Assembly (NCBI RefSeq): GCF_024347455.1
Contig: NZ_AP025484.1
Location: forward strand, 1,612,001-1,676,000
Source of the DNA: Vibrio echinoideorum
Lineage (GTDB): Bacteria > Pseudomonadota > Gammaproteobacteria > Enterobacterales > Vibrionaceae
DNA: 64,000 nucleotides
Direction of reading: 5' to 3'
Shown here: piece after piece, positions 9,319 through 18,881 of the stretch
Position numbering within the stretch: position 1 is the first letter of the stretch
Layout of the letters: every line of letters begins with the position of its first letter
Made by a program: the position numbers and the translations under genes
Notes under the pieces: generated by a model
Database searches by the model: none
What the model was told of the DNA's origin: nothing
What the model saw: only the letters and a program-made list of their open reading frames with translations

Positions 9319-9515
9319 TTTGTTTGGTTAATCAAACTTAAATACCGATCGACCAACATCTCGTCACCCGTGACTACCGCACACTTTTACCCGGTTTATT
9401 GTTGATCATAAGTGATCAATACCTGCATGCCCAATAGCGCATGACTAAATCCGGGGTCCTATCTATTTGAATTCGACCCAAGCTCAAAACATTTTTGACG
9501 TCTCGACGCTTTTTA
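9319..9515 (+). other. Possible structured 5' leader of rsgA
   Basis: No ORF is seen. Two compact hairpins can be drawn: TTGATCA-TAAG-TGATCAA and CATGC ... GCATG. The stretch is GC-richer than the flanking A/T-rich DNA and may belong to a long untranslated leader. It matches no riboswitch I recognise. Confidence 0.35.
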
Positions 9516-9615
9516 ATCTCAGCAACACTTTTTGATCTCATCAATGCTATTGATCTCATTAACAACCTGAGATCTCACAAGAAGTTAATGTTCTCATAAG
9601 ACTTTAATACTCTGA
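9516..9615 (+). repeat. Degenerate 19-base array with ATCTCA phase
   Basis: ATCTCA, or one- to two-base variants of it (TTCTCA, CTCTGA), recurs at 9516, 9535, 9553, 9572, 9591 and 9610, with spacings 19, 18, 19, 19 and 19. The bases between are only loosely alike. It ends 35 bases before the rsgA ATG, so it probably lies in the 5' untranslated region. Confidence 0.6.
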
Positions 9616-9650
9616 TAAGAAAGAAAGCTCGCACGTCTGGGTAAATAAAC

Positions 9651-10715
9651 ATGAATTCACAAACTGCATTTTCTCATCCAATGTCACTTCAACAGCTTGG
9701 ATGGCAACCTGTATTTCAACAACAACTGACACTCGAAGACTATGACCACTCTGTCATTGCTCGTATTACCGCGCACCATCGCAGCGGATATACTCTTGCG
9801 TCAGAACAAGGCGAAATCGTTCTACCCGTTCATCAAAACCAACCCGCCATGACGGTTGGCGACTGGGTGATATTAAACGCTGATCGACAATTTGACCGCT
9901 TGTTAGAACGTCAATCGCTATTCAGCCGAAAAGCTGCCGGTAGTCGTGTAGCTGAACAGTATATTTCAGCCAATATCGACACCGTGTTTATTGTGGTCTC
10001 GCTAAACAATGACTTTAATCTGAGCCGCATCGAACGCTATCTAGCACTCGCCAACGAGGCACAGGTTGAAGCGGTTATCGTACTTACCAAGAAAGACTTG
10101 TGTGACGACTACCAAGACAAAGTACAACAAGTTCAAAGCTTAGATGCCATGCTCATGATCGAAGCGGTGAACAGCCTCGACCAAGACTCTACGCAGGTAT
10201 TGTCGCCGTGGTGTAAAACAGGCAAGACCGTCGCTTTAATGGGGTCATCCGGCGTTGGTAAATCGACACTCGTGAACTCGTTACTTGGCGAAACTCAACA
10301 AGAAACGAGCGGCATACGTGAAGACGACAACAAAGGTCGACACACCACGACATCACGTTCACTGCACTTGCTAACGTCGGGCGGTTTATTGCTCGATACG
10401 CCTGGCATGCGAGAGTTACAACTCGCCGATTGTGCTGAAGGGGTGAGTGAAACCTTTTCTGATGTCGAAGAATTGGCGATGCACTGCCGTTTCTCTGATT
10501 GCAGCCACGAATCCGAGCCTGGGTACAAAATACGTAAAGCGATTGAAAATGGTGAGCTGTCTGAAAGAAGATTTACCAACTATCAAAAGCTATTGAGGGA
10601 GCAAGCCAGAAACGGGGCATCATTGACTGAACAACGTGCGAACGGTAAACAACTTTCTAAGATGTACAAAACCGTGCAATCAGAGAGCCGCAATCTTAAG
10701 AAAGCTTCCGACTAA
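9651..10715 (+). CDS. rsgA: Ribosome small-subunit biogenesis GTPase RsgA
   Basis: 354-residue circularly permuted GTPase. The order is an N-terminal OB-fold, then NKxD-like TKKD ([10 protein letters not shown]), then the P-loop GSSGVGKST near residue 200, then DTPGM, the permuted order typical of RsgA/YjeQ. A C-terminal zinc motif follows ([16 protein letters not shown]). It acts in late 30S maturation. The basic tail may bind rRNA. It stands alone with a very long leader, unlike E. coli rsgA; many vibrios carry a second copy, and this may be that paralogue (inference). Confidence 0.93.
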   Translation: MNSQTAFSHPMSLQQLGWQPVFQQQLTLEDYDHSVIARITAHHRSGYTLASEQGEIVLPVHQNQPAMTVGDWVILNADRQFDRLLERQSLFSRKAAGSRVAEQYISANIDTVFIVVSLNNDFNLSRIERYLALANEAQVEAVIVLTKKDLCDDYQDKVQQVQSLDAMLMIEAVNSLDQDSTQVLSPWCKTGKTVALMGSSGVGKSTLVNSLLGETQQETSGIREDDNKGRHTTTSRSLHLLTSGGLLLDTPGMRELQLADCAEGVSETFSDVEELAMHCRFSDCSHESEPGYKIRKAIENGELSERRFTNYQKLLREQARNGASLTEQRANGKQLSKMYKTVQSESRNLKKASD

Positions 10716-10757
10716 ACCTTTAAAGTTAAAGACTATAAGCTTTATTTGAAACGACTT

Positions 10758-10791
10758 AGCCCTATCCTGTTAATCAGGTGGGGCTTTTTTA
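10758..10791 (+). terminator. Terminator after rsgA
   Basis: AGCCC-TA-TCCTG ... CAGG-TG-GGGCT stem followed by six T. Confidence 0.85.
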
Positions 10792-11107
10792 TTTCAATTT
10801 GGTATCTGTATGACTATTTCTGAACACAATGATTTTACCAATAGCCGTTTACATACCCAAACACCCAGAACATTGCTCCTTAAAAATATCAACGAGTAGA
10901 TTTATAGCTCAACATGAATACATTTATTTAACATTTAGCTCTAAAAACACCACGCGGCGCAAACAATCACCCTAAAAGTAAACTATTCCTAGACACACTC
11001 TTAGATCCCGCTAATATGACCGCCCATTCCACTAGTGTATAGTTGGAATTGGTACAACTTTATAAAAAAATATATCACTATAATAATTTAACAATTGCAG
11101 GTATTTT
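10792..11107. other. Intergenic region before sstT
   Basis: A/T-rich, 316 bases. No ORF, repeat or confident operator is seen. The sstT promoter must lie here but I cannot place its elements. Confidence 0.5.
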
Positions 11108-12322
11108 ATGCAAAACAACAACATGCTCGCCCGCATCGCTCGTGGGAACCTTGTCCTACAGATCCTTGCCGGTATTGTTTTCGGTGTCGTTCTCGCCATG
11201 GTTTCTCCTTCAGCAGCTCAAGACGCAGGTCTACTAGGTAGTCTGTTTGTTGGTGCTCTGAAAGCTGTTGCCCCAATTTTAGTATTCATTCTTGTTGCAG
11301 CTTCTATCGCAAACCAAAAGAAAGGTCAGCATACTCACATGCGTCCAATCATTGTGCTTTACCTGATTGGTACGTTCTCTGCTGCACTAACTGCGGTAGT
11401 TCTGAGCTTCATGTTCCCAACCACTTTGACACTGGTTGCTGGCGCTGAAGGTGCTAACCCTCCTCAAGGTATTGCTGAAGTTCTTCATACTCTTCTATTC
11501 AAGCTTGTAGACAACCCAGTAAGTGCGCTAATGAACGCGAACTACATCGGTATTCTTGCTTGGGCTATCGGTCTTGGTCTTGCACTGCATCACGCATCTG
11601 CAACAACTAAAGCCGTTTTCGAAGATCTAAGCCAAAGTGTTTCGCACATTGTTCGCTTCATTATTCGTCTTGCGCCATTCGGTATCTTCGGCCTTGTTTC
11701 GACTACGTTCGCAACAACCGGTTTTGATGCTCTGGCAAGCTACGGTCAACTGTTAGCGGTTCTACTTAGCTCAATGCTGATCATCGCACTTGTGGTTAAC
11801 CCACTGCTTGTATTTATCAAGACAAAGCAGAACCCATACCCGCTTGTACTTCAATGTATCCGTGAATCAGGTGTAACGGCATTCTTCACTCGTTCAAGCG
11901 CTGCAAACATCCCAGTGAACATGAACCTTTGTAAGAAACTAAACCTAGATGAAGATACTTACTCGGTATCGATTCCTCTAGGCGCAACGATCAACATGGC
12001 GGGTGCCGCAATCACCATCACTGTGTTAACGCTTGCTGCTGTTCACACAATGGGTATTGAGATTGATATCTTCACAGCAATCCTACTAAGCCTAGTCGCT
12101 GCAATTTCAGCATGTGGCGCTTCAGGTGTTGCAGGTGGTTCACTACTATTGATTCCACTAGCATGTGGCCTATTCGGTATCTCGAACGACGTAGCGATGC
12201 AGGTTGTTGCGGTTGGTTTCATTATCGGTGTGATTCAAGATTCAGCTGAAACAGCGCTTAACAGCTCAACAGACGTAGTGTTCACTGCTGCTGTATGTAA
12301 AGCTGAGCAAAACAAAGCTTAA
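11108..12322 (+). CDS. sstT: Serine/threonine:sodium symporter SstT
   Basis: 404-residue inner-membrane protein of the dicarboxylate/amino acid:cation symporter family. It has the serine-rich re-entrant loop [18 protein letters not shown] and the late [11 protein letters not shown] and [12 protein letters not shown] segments typical of SstT. It imports L-serine and L-threonine with sodium, fitting a marine organism. It is monocistronic, with its own terminator after a heptamer array. Start [20 protein letters not shown]. Confidence 0.96.
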   Translation: MQNNNMLARIARGNLVLQILAGIVFGVVLAMVSPSAAQDAGLLGSLFVGALKAVAPILVFILVAASIANQKKGQHTHMRPIIVLYLIGTFSAALTAVVLSFMFPTTLTLVAGAEGANPPQGIAEVLHTLLFKLVDNPVSALMNANYIGILAWAIGLGLALHHASATTKAVFEDLSQSVSHIVRFIIRLAPFGIFGLVSTTFATTGFDALASYGQLLAVLLSSMLIIALVVNPLLVFIKTKQNPYPLVLQCIRESGVTAFFTRSSAANIPVNMNLCKKLNLDEDTYSVSIPLGATINMAGAAITITVLTLAAVHTMGIEIDIFTAILLSLVAAISACGASGVAGGSLLLIPLACGLFGISNDVAMQVVAVGFIIGVIQDSAETALNSSTDVVFTAAVCKAEQNKA

Positions 12323-12349
12323 TTGGCTATTAGTAGTCATTAGCCTTTG

Positions 12350-12370
12350 GCTCTAAGCTCTAAGCTCTAA
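12350..12370 (+). repeat. 7-base tandem repeat, GCTCTAA x3
   Basis: Three perfect copies of GCTCTAA lie between the sstT stop and its terminator, the same position as the array after malT but with an unrelated unit. Confidence 0.9.
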
Positions 12371-12390
12371 AAGCAAATCGCATATAAACA

Positions 12391-12418
12391 AAAAGGGAAG
12401 CTTCTGCTTCCCTTTTTT
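12391..12418 (+). terminator. Terminator after sstT
   Basis: AAAAGGGAAGC / GCTTCCCTTTT stem with T-run. The A-run on the other side means it could also serve the minus strand. Confidence 0.9.
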
Positions 12419-12528
12419 GTTGTTCTTGTCTTCTAGATTACCGCTAGAGCTTCAGTGAATTAATAACTATTGTCACTCTACGGATAGCCTACTTTTGTCG
12501 ATGAGCTACGTAACCAAAGTTCTAGATC

Positions 12529-13812
12529 TTAGTGATTATTCTTCCAGCTAGGTTCAACTGCAGACTGACTAAAATCCAAAGAACCGTTGTTAGTATTTGT
12601 TAGCTTATCTGGCGATGTTTGGTTATTCGCTGAAGGTTGAGCTGAGTTCTGACTCTGGTTTACTGTACCGTTATCTTGATTAGCAGTCACCTTCGCTTGT
12701 TGGCTGAAATCTACATTAGAACCTTGCTCACTCTGAGCTTGTGTTTTCGAGTTACTGCTCTCCGTTCCTAGCTCATCTATATCTTCATCTGATGCCTCCT
12801 TCACTTTCTTAGGAATAGGCACATTACGCTTATAGAGTTTGTTGAGCGCTTTAACAATTGAGTGCTTGGTGATCGCTTCTTGCGTTAGCTTGGTCATTAT
12901 CGGCTTAGTCAGAGCCTGCAAACCCACTACTGCATCCACACCAAGGTCGCCCCCAACTTTGTCTCGTAATTGCTTGGCTTCTGAATAGCCAAAGTGAGCT
13001 GATAAAAATAGCCAGATATAAGCAATAGCACTGCCATGTTCACCATGGTCAATCCAAGCTTCACCAGCTCTAAACATGGCTTCTGAATTGTTCTTCTCAG
13101 CTGCAGTTTCAAACCAGTACACTGCCTCTCCGTGATTAGATTCCACGCCGACGCCGTTCAAGTAACATGTACCAAGCTTGATCTTGCCGTCTAAACTGTT
13201 TTTTTCTGCTGCCTTGCGATACCACTCAACTGCGCTTTCTGCTGAATAGTCTGAGTTTTCTTTGTCTAAACACCAGTCGCCGATAAACAGCATTGCTTCG
13301 GTATTTCCCGCCGCCGCCGACTCTTCAATGTAGGTGTAACCCTTAGGGATATTCTTATCCGTACCACGACCAAACACGAGCGCTTTGCCCATCTCGAATT
13401 TCGCAACCAAATCGTTATCGAGTGCGGATATCGCAAGTTGCCAAAAGTTGGCTTTTTCTCTTAAAATCAGGTCTTCTTTGCGCTTCATACTAAGACGAAC
13501 AACGCCATACATACCGTTGATATTATCTAAATGAGCTGCTTTGTCGTACCAATACAAGGCTTCCTTAATATTGCCACGCTCAGCCTCTTTCGCTAAATAC
13601 AGAATCGATGGCGTATGCCCTGTTTCAGCCTTAAAGTGGCGCTCTTTTTGTTCTTGTATTCGAGCTTTTTCAATCGCCTTTCGGTAAGCAACTGCTCGCG
13701 CTTTTCGCTCTTGTTCCAGTCGCTGCTTTCTTAGCGATAAAGAAATCAGCCAAACGGCCACAAGTATTAACGAAAGAGCCGTCGCACCAATTGCGATTCC
13801 CATTGTACTCAT
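12529..13812 (-). CDS. Membrane-anchored Sel1-repeat protein
   Basis: 427 residues. An N-terminal transmembrane helix (about 5-25) is followed by a basic coil (KQRLEQERKARAVAYRKAIEKA) and then several Sel1-like repeats (for example ALYWYDKAAHLDNINGMYG, AVEWYRKAAEKNSLDGKIKLG and AVYWFETAAEKNNSEAMFRAG). The last 100 residues are Ser/Gln/Asn-rich and low complexity, with two similar pieces, NVDFSQQAK and SLDFSQSAV. Sel1 repeats make protein contacts, often in envelope signalling; no specific function can be assigned. It is monocistronic. Confidence 0.85.
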   Translation of the reverse strand: MSTMGIAIGATALSLILVAVWLISLSLRKQRLEQERKARAVAYRKAIEKARIQEQKERHFKAETGHTPSILYLAKEAERGNIKEALYWYDKAAHLDNINGMYGVVRLSMKRKEDLILREKANFWQLAISALDNDLVAKFEMGKALVFGRGTDKNIPKGYTYIEESAAAGNTEAMLFIGDWCLDKENSDYSAESAVEWYRKAAEKNSLDGKIKLGTCYLNGVGVESNHGEAVYWFETAAEKNNSEAMFRAGEAWIDHGEHGSAIAYIWLFLSAHFGYSEAKQLRDKVGGDLGVDAVVGLQALTKPIMTKLTQEAITKHSIVKALNKLYKRNVPIPKKVKEASDEDIDELGTESSNSKTQAQSEQGSNVDFSQQAKVTANQDNGTVNQSQNSAQPSANNQTSPDKLTNTNNGSLDFSQSAVEPSWKNNH

Positions 13813-14124
13813 AAAATATATTAACCTAACTCGGCTGATACAAATCTCGATATCGAGGTGTCATCAACCATAGTGAATGTTTCGAATTACAGGGAAAAGT
13901 GTCGTTATTGACACGTTCCGCCCCAAAATGAACTTAGTTCAGTATCTCAGGAATACATAGCGATAAAAAGCCTGCAGAGACCTATCGTTATGCGCTCCCC
14001 AAATGGTGTGATCTTGCTTCAATACAGGGTAATTTTGAAGACCGGTTGCGTCAGAAAAAGTCTGAAAAACGATCGTAAGCTTGGTGCATTTCTTTTCGCA
14101 GCTTCACATACTGTCGTTATATCG
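13813..14124. other. Intergenic region between Sel1 gene and ttrR
   Basis: 312 bases, holding the Sel1-gene promoter region and the ttrR 3' end. Short dyads are seen (CTCGATATCGAG; GTGTC-GTTATT-GACAC), but no gene and no clear terminator for ttrR. Confidence 0.5.
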
Positions 14125-14727
14125 TTAGTTCAACTGTCCATAGACGTAAGCAAGCTCGGCAACTGTCTTCGCAGAGAATTTCTTCATCAAACTCGCTCGG
14201 TGTACTTCCACCGTTCTCACTGCAATACAAAGTGCATCGGCAATTTTCTGGTTGCGCTTGCCATCAATGATCTGCTCAAGAATGTCTATTTCGCGCTCGG
14301 TTAAGGAAGCATAGGCTTGGCGATACACATTCATATGTAAATGCTTCTGAGAAGCGTCTAATCCTTTCTTGATCGCCTCAGCCAGTTCTCCGCCTTTAAC
14401 CGGTTTTTGAAAGAAGTTCACCGCACCAGCTTGCAACGCTTCAACCGCCATTGGCACATCACCGTGACCCGTTAGATAGATAACCGACAGTGGGCTCTGC
14501 GCTTTCACCATCAACTCATGAACTTGCTGCCCTCTCATTTCAGGCATTCTGCTGTCTAACACCACACATCCAGCAACACTCAAGTCGACTGAATCCAGAA
14601 AGCTCGGGCCATCTTCATAAGCTGTCACCGTAAAATCATGCTCTTCCAATAAGAACACTAATGAGTCACGCATTGACTCATCGTCATCAACCACATAGAC
14701 CGGCAACGTTTGATGAAGTTCAGACAT
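14125..14727 (-). CDS. ttrR: Response regulator TtrR (FixJ/NarL type)
   Basis: 200 residues. The N-terminal receiver has the acidic pair in VVDDDES, the phospho-acceptor Asp in CVVLDSRMPEMRG (about residue 58), and the switch Thr and Lys in YLTGHGD and FFQKPVKGG. A C-terminal LuxR HTH follows (SLTEREIDILEQIIDG ... RTVEVHRASLMKKF). It lies 11 bases after ttrS and faces ttrBCA, so it is the expected activator of tetrathionate reductase. The palindrome shared by the ttrB and tsdB promoters is its likely target (inference). Confidence 0.93.
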   Translation of the reverse strand: MSELHQTLPVYVVDDDESMRDSLVFLLEEHDFTVTAYEDGPSFLDSVDLSVAGCVVLDSRMPEMRGQQVHELMVKAQSPLSVIYLTGHGDVPMAVEALQAGAVNFFQKPVKGGELAEAIKKGLDASQKHLHMNVYRQAYASLTEREIDILEQIIDGKRNQKIADALCIAVRTVEVHRASLMKKFSAKTVAELAYVYGQLN

Positions 14728-14738
14728 AACAAGATTCC

Positions 14739-16640
14739 TTATGAATCATTTGAAAGAGAAAAAGGTAACGTCACTGCAACGTGACAGCCATGAGGAGTCA
14801 ATGATTTGATGGCCATTTGGCCGCTGTGGTCTTCAATCACGTCTTGGCAAATCGCAAGCCCTAAACCCAAGCCATTTTCTTTGCTACTCACGAAGGCTTG
14901 AGTGACTTGTTGCTCGGTGAAATCTAAGCCCGTGCCGTTATCGATAACCGACAGCATCATTTTATCCGGTTGATACTCGGTAATCACTTTAATTGTCGAT
15001 GGTTCGTTGTTTTTGTTATCAATATCAGACGTAGCGCTTTGTTCGCGATGCTGTTGAGCATTACACGCATCAGTCGCATTGTTTATCAGGTTTACAATCA
15101 CTTGCTGCAATCCCACCGGGTCAACATGCAGCTGGATAGGCTTACCTACAGCGTAGCGCTCAATGGTTATCTTGTGTTTCTCTAATCGAAATTGCAGTAG
15201 CTCGATGGTATCTGTAAGAAGCACTTCTATATCAGTTTGAGATTTATCTGATGAGCGTTTTTTGATCATGTTTCTTAAGCGCTGGATGATCGCATCAGCA
15301 CGGTCCACTTGAGACTGGATCTTCTCAAATACAGGCTCTATGTCAGTCAGCGGTTTGTTCTTCGAAATCCGCAGTAAACCGCCTTCGCTGTAGTTGCGAA
15401 TAGCCGCCAAAGGTTGATTGATTTCGTGTGCCAAACTGCTCCCCAACTCACCGACTACCGCGATACGTTGAGAATGTTCGAGCTGCTCACTCTTACTTTT
15501 TAATTTGTGCAGTGTGGCTTCCAACTGTTTTTTGCTACGGCTGAATTTATACTCCAACCAAAAGTGATAGGCATTCAGAAACACAACTAACAAAAAGAAC
15601 GCCCAAGCCCACTGTTGATTGTACTTAAGCCAGATTAGCGCTTCTTTCCACCAAGGTTGTTGCAGCGGGTGCATGTCGAGTTGCTGATAAAGCTTGTCGA
15701 TTGAAAGCAGGCTTGTCGGTGACGTCCAGCCCGATGCATTCGCTGCAATGGCTGGCGCACTGCTTTTTGGCATCGCAAATAACACCTGACTCATTTGTTT
15801 CGCCAGTGCCGAAGAAGCCCGCTCTGTTTTGGCAAACGACCAGTTAGGGTACAACGGCGTAGACACCTGACATCGAAAACCTTCAGGCGCTTGGTTTTCA
15901 ATCACTCGATATTGTCCCGCCACCAGCAAACCCTCACTGATCATGCTCTCAACCAAACAAGCAGGCACCACAGCCGCTTCAATGTACCCTTCTCGCAGTT
16001 GGTACAAGCTGGCATCAATAGGGAAACCTAAAAATTGGGTATTAGAGAAAAAGCGGTTGGGATTAAGCCCTTGTTGCATCACTTGATAACGCATGGTGAG
16101 ATAACCACCGAATGCATTTTCCGATACCGCCGCAATCGGCTTACCGCTCAGTTGTTCAAAAGAGATATAAGGCGACATTCTTCTCACAACCAGGGCGGAA
16201 CCAATGCTGCGTGTATTACTGGCGCCTTGAGCTTCAACGTTATGACTGGTCATGGTCGCCATCCAAGAAAGCGCATACTGGCGTCCTAATCGAACCGCCT
16301 GACCTGGATTAGTAATAACAAAATCGACAGTGACCCCTTTCACCGCTTCAGCCATCTCTTCCAAATTGAAAGGCTTGAGGACAAAGTGCTTACCCGCAAT
16401 ACGCTCAGACAACCAATCCATTGTCGGCTGCCAACGCTGTTGAGCGGAAAGCTTACCTCGAGTCGCCAACACGCCAACCTCGATAACCTGATCGGGTTCA
16501 TCTGTGTTTTGGCTTGAGCTTGGGGCTACTATCGCTTGTTCAGATTGAGCTGCTAAACACGCACCCGCGGTTAGGCTCAACCAACAAAGGACAACGATTG
16601 TCATTAGGTTTCGGACTGTCACTAAAATCTCTTTCTCCAA
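14739..16640 (-). CDS. ttrS: Tetrathionate sensor histidine kinase TtrS
   Basis: 633 residues. A signal peptide leads a periplasmic PhnD-like solute-binding domain (about 45-300; VIEVGVLATRGKLSAQQRW ... DFVITNPGQAVRLG). One transmembrane helix follows (about 345-362, WAWAFFLLVVFLNAYHFWLE), then a coiled linker, a HisKA domain with the phospho-acceptor His in SSLAHEINQPLAAIRNYSEG, and a HATPase with N-box VNLINNATDA, DNGTGLD and GLGLGLAICQDV. This is the TtrS/ThsS architecture, which senses tetrathionate or thiosulfate. Tetrathionate is favoured because ttrBCA is divergent, but a thiosulfate sensor cannot be excluded with tsdBA in the same island. Confidence 0.92.
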   Translation of the reverse strand: MEKEILVTVRNLMTIVVLCWLSLTAGACLAAQSEQAIVAPSSSQNTDEPDQVIEVGVLATRGKLSAQQRWQPTMDWLSERIAGKHFVLKPFNLEEMAEAVKGVTVDFVITNPGQAVRLGRQYALSWMATMTSHNVEAQGASNTRSIGSALVVRRMSPYISFEQLSGKPIAAVSENAFGGYLTMRYQVMQQGLNPNRFFSNTQFLGFPIDASLYQLREGYIEAAVVPACLVESMISEGLLVAGQYRVIENQAPEGFRCQVSTPLYPNWSFAKTERASSALAKQMSQVLFAMPKSSAPAIAANASGWTSPTSLLSIDKLYQQLDMHPLQQPWWKEALIWLKYNQQWAWAFFLLVVFLNAYHFWLEYKFSRSKKQLEATLHKLKSKSEQLEHSQRIAVVGELGSSLAHEINQPLAAIRNYSEGGLLRISKNKPLTDIEPVFEKIQSQVDRADAIIQRLRNMIKKRSSDKSQTDIEVLLTDTIELLQFRLEKHKITIERYAVGKPIQLHVDPVGLQQVIVNLINNATDACNAQQHREQSATSDIDNKNNEPSTIKVITEYQPDKMMLSVIDNGTGLDFTEQQVTQAFVSSKENGLGLGLAICQDVIEDHSGQMAIKSLTPHGCHVAVTLPFSLSNDS

Positions 16641-16773
16641 ACGGACTGTTTATTCATTTCACTTCGTCTTTACGCTGACGACATGTTTAACGCCTAACTC
16701 ATGCTTTAGATCGCCTTAAACAAGTCTTTAAAACAAAGCATAACAGCTAGATTGGTAAAACCACATTTGTTCT

Positions 16774-16789
16774 AGATCAACTTTGATCT
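16774..16789. promoter_or_regulatory. Perfect dyad AGATCAA-CT-TTGATCT in ttrS-ttrB region
   Basis: A 16-base palindrome centred between the divergent genes. The half-sites face the opposite way from an FNR site (TTGAT-N4-ATCAA), so it is not a standard FNR box; the binding protein is unknown. Confidence 0.5.
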
Positions 16790-16793
16790 GGGT

Positions 16794-16811
16794 ATGTGGA
16801 AATCCACAATA
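16794..16811. promoter_or_regulatory. Shared operator, copy 1 (before ttrB)
   Basis: ATGTGGAAATCCACAATA, with the perfect inverted repeat TGTGGA-AA-TCCACA inside, starts 83 bases before the ttrB ATG. An identical 18-mer lies 74 bases before tsdB. TtrR is the likely ligand (inference). Confidence 0.75.
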
Positions 16812-16876
16812 CCCCGTGTACGGTCAAAAACTGACAATGAGCTCAACAGAAAAAATACCCATTTATAGGTACCACT

Positions 16877-17713
16877 ATGGACTCATTGAAAAGACGGTTT
16901 CTCAGCCAATTCGGTAAAGTTTCCGCCGGTGCTGCGCTCATTCCCATTGCCGGAATCAACACCGCAGTCGCGAGCACAATCATTCGAAATAACAACCAAC
17001 CTGACCGCAAAGGCGAAATAGGTAAACGCTACGCGATGGCGATTGATTTACGTAAATGCGTTGGCTGTCAGGCATGTACTGTTGGCTGTAGCGTTGAAAA
17101 CCAAGCGCCGATTGGCCAGTTCAGAACCACTGTAAAACAGTATGAAGTCTCCCTTGATGATGGTTCGACAGCTCAACAAGACGTGAAATCTTTCATGTTG
17201 CCTCGCCTTTGTAATCACTGTGACAACGCACCATGCATAAAGGTTTGCCCTGTTCAAGCGACCTTCCAACGTGAAGATGGCATCGTGATGGTCGACAACG
17301 AACGTTGCGTTGCGTGCGCTTATTGTGTTCAAGCTTGCCCTTACGATGCACGTTTCATTAACAACGACACGCTTACCGCTGACAAATGCACTTTTTGTGC
17401 ACACCGCCTTGAAGACGGCTTACTGCCCGCTTGTGTCGAAACCTGTGTTGGAGGTGCGCGTGTCATTGGTGACCTGAAAGATCCAAACAGCGAGATAAAC
17501 CGCCTGCTCAGTGAAAACCAAGACGACATCAAGGTGCTTAAACCAGAGCAGAATACTAACCCACATGTTTTCTATATCGGCATGAACGAACGATTCGTTA
17601 GCCACATTGAAGGCCAACCTGCGATTTATGATCCAGCCGCCATTAATAACTCATCCTCTAGCGAACAAGAATTGGCAATCGCGACACAAGGCAAACAAGG
17701 AGAGACAGCATGA
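16877..17713 (+). CDS. ttrB: Tetrathionate reductase iron-sulfur subunit TtrB
   Basis: 278 residues with a twin-arginine signal (KRRFLSQFGKVSAGAALIP). Four ferredoxin-like Cys clusters are visible: CVGCQACTVGC, CNHCDNAPCIKVCP, CVACAYCVQACP and CTFCAHR...CVETC. It passes electrons from the membrane subunit TtrC to TtrA in the periplasm. It is the first gene of ttrBCA and overlaps ttrC by four bases. Start MDSLKRRFL follows a weak AGGT site. Confidence 0.96.
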   Translation: MDSLKRRFLSQFGKVSAGAALIPIAGINTAVASTIIRNNNQPDRKGEIGKRYAMAIDLRKCVGCQACTVGCSVENQAPIGQFRTTVKQYEVSLDDGSTAQQDVKSFMLPRLCNHCDNAPCIKVCPVQATFQREDGIVMVDNERCVACAYCVQACPYDARFINNDTLTADKCTFCAHRLEDGLLPACVETCVGGARVIGDLKDPNSEINRLLSENQDDIKVLKPEQNTNPHVFYIGMNERFVSHIEGQPAIYDPAAINNSSSSEQELAIATQGKQGETA

Positions 17714-18867
17714 ATATCACTGAAGTGTTAGTTCCCGCTCAAGAGATCGCTTGGCTACCGTGGGCGGTTCAATATTTCTTCTACATTGGTTCGGCTTACG
17801 CGGCCGCTATTCTGTTTTTGATTGCACTGATATTCAAGAACTCAACCAGCCACCAATTTCGTTCTGCTCTTGTACTTGTGATGGCCATCGGCGCAATTGT
17901 TGGGCCACTAGCACTAACAGGTGACTTACACCAACCCGGACGTGCGTGGCACTTCTACGCTCACATCACACCTTGGTCATGGATGTCATTAGGCTCTCTG
18001 TTTTTACCTCTATTCTCTGGGCTAGCTGTCGCAACCGCATGGGTTTACCTACGCGATGACATCGCACAGCTTAAAGAGAGTGAAAATCCGCTTCTAAAAC
18101 GCTTGTCTTGGCTAACACTAGGCCAATGGCAAGTATCGACAAAGCTGATGATTGCACTCGCTGCTGCTACCGCTATTTCTGGCTTAAGTATCGCGCTTTA
18201 CACCGGTGCCGAGATTGCAATTTTGGCGAGCCGACCACTTTGGCATCAACCGGCTTCTCCACTGCTTTGGTTCACGACCGCATTCTTTGCTGCAACGGGC
18301 TTAACGTTGTTGATTTGGGCTCTACTGCCTTCAAGCAAGCCAAGTTTAAAACCAACAGACCTCGCTCTAGTACAAAGAACCATTACGTTAACGGGCGGCC
18401 TTGCCATTATTCTTACGTCGATTTGGGCATCTAACCATGGTCACTTCAATTTGTATGAGAACGACGCTTGGGGCATTAATTTAGGCATCATGACTACTAG
18501 TATTTTACTTTGCATGACCTTGGTTCTTCCGCTGCAGCGTCTATCGCAAAGCAAACTAGGAATTATCTGTGTTGCGCTTGCTACCATCGTTTCAGCATGG
18601 GCGGTGCGTTGGGTGACCATGATGGAGGTTCAAACCATTCCACGTTTTGATGTAGGTCCATTCCCCTATGAACTGCCAATGGGTAGCGCTGGTTTACTTG
18701 GCATTGTTGGTATGTGTGGCCTTTGGTTAGCACTTGCGTTGTTCGCTTCTGAAATCGTGTCTACTCGAACTATTGGATCTACACGAACAACTGACTCTGC
18801 GCCAAAGGCAACATCAAAGCCAAACCAAAATACATCGTCACCACTTAACCGCTCACATAGCTTGTAG
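17710..18867 (+). CDS. ttrC: Tetrathionate reductase membrane subunit TtrC (NrfD family)
   Basis: 385-residue polytopic protein of the NrfD/PsrC quinol-dehydrogenase family. About nine hydrophobic helices are seen, with the family-like loop LTGDLHQPGRAWHFY early. It oxidises quinol and feeds TtrB, anchoring the complex to the periplasmic face. The last 35 residues are a polar Ser/Thr/Lys-rich tail (after SEIVSTRTIGSTRTT), longer than needed for the fold. ATGA overlap with ttrB indicates coupled translation. Confidence 0.94.
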   Translation: MNITEVLVPAQEIAWLPWAVQYFFYIGSAYAAAILFLIALIFKNSTSHQFRSALVLVMAIGAIVGPLALTGDLHQPGRAWHFYAHITPWSWMSLGSLFLPLFSGLAVATAWVYLRDDIAQLKESENPLLKRLSWLTLGQWQVSTKLMIALAAATAISGLSIALYTGAEIAILASRPLWHQPASPLLWFTTAFFAATGLTLLIWALLPSSKPSLKPTDLALVQRTITLTGGLAIILTSIWASNHGHFNLYENDAWGINLGIMTTSILLCMTLVLPLQRLSQSKLGIICVALATIVSAWAVRWVTMMEVQTIPRFDVGPFPYELPMGSAGLLGIVGMCGLWLALALFASEIVSTRTIGSTRTTDSAPKATSKPNQNTSSPLNRSHSL

Positions 18868-18881
18868 TCTGAGGAATCATC

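Noticed and set aside
9516..9615. CRISPR array
   Set aside because: Repeats share only about six bases and no cas gene is present.
12529..13812. Secreted effector from its Sel1 repeats and Gln-rich tail
   Set aside because: It has an N-terminal membrane helix and no secretion-system gene nearby; the repeats alone do not support it.
16774..16789. FNR box before ttrB
   Set aside because: ATCAA and TTGAT are present but in the inverted order and with two-base spacing, so it does not fit TTGAT-N4-ATCAA.
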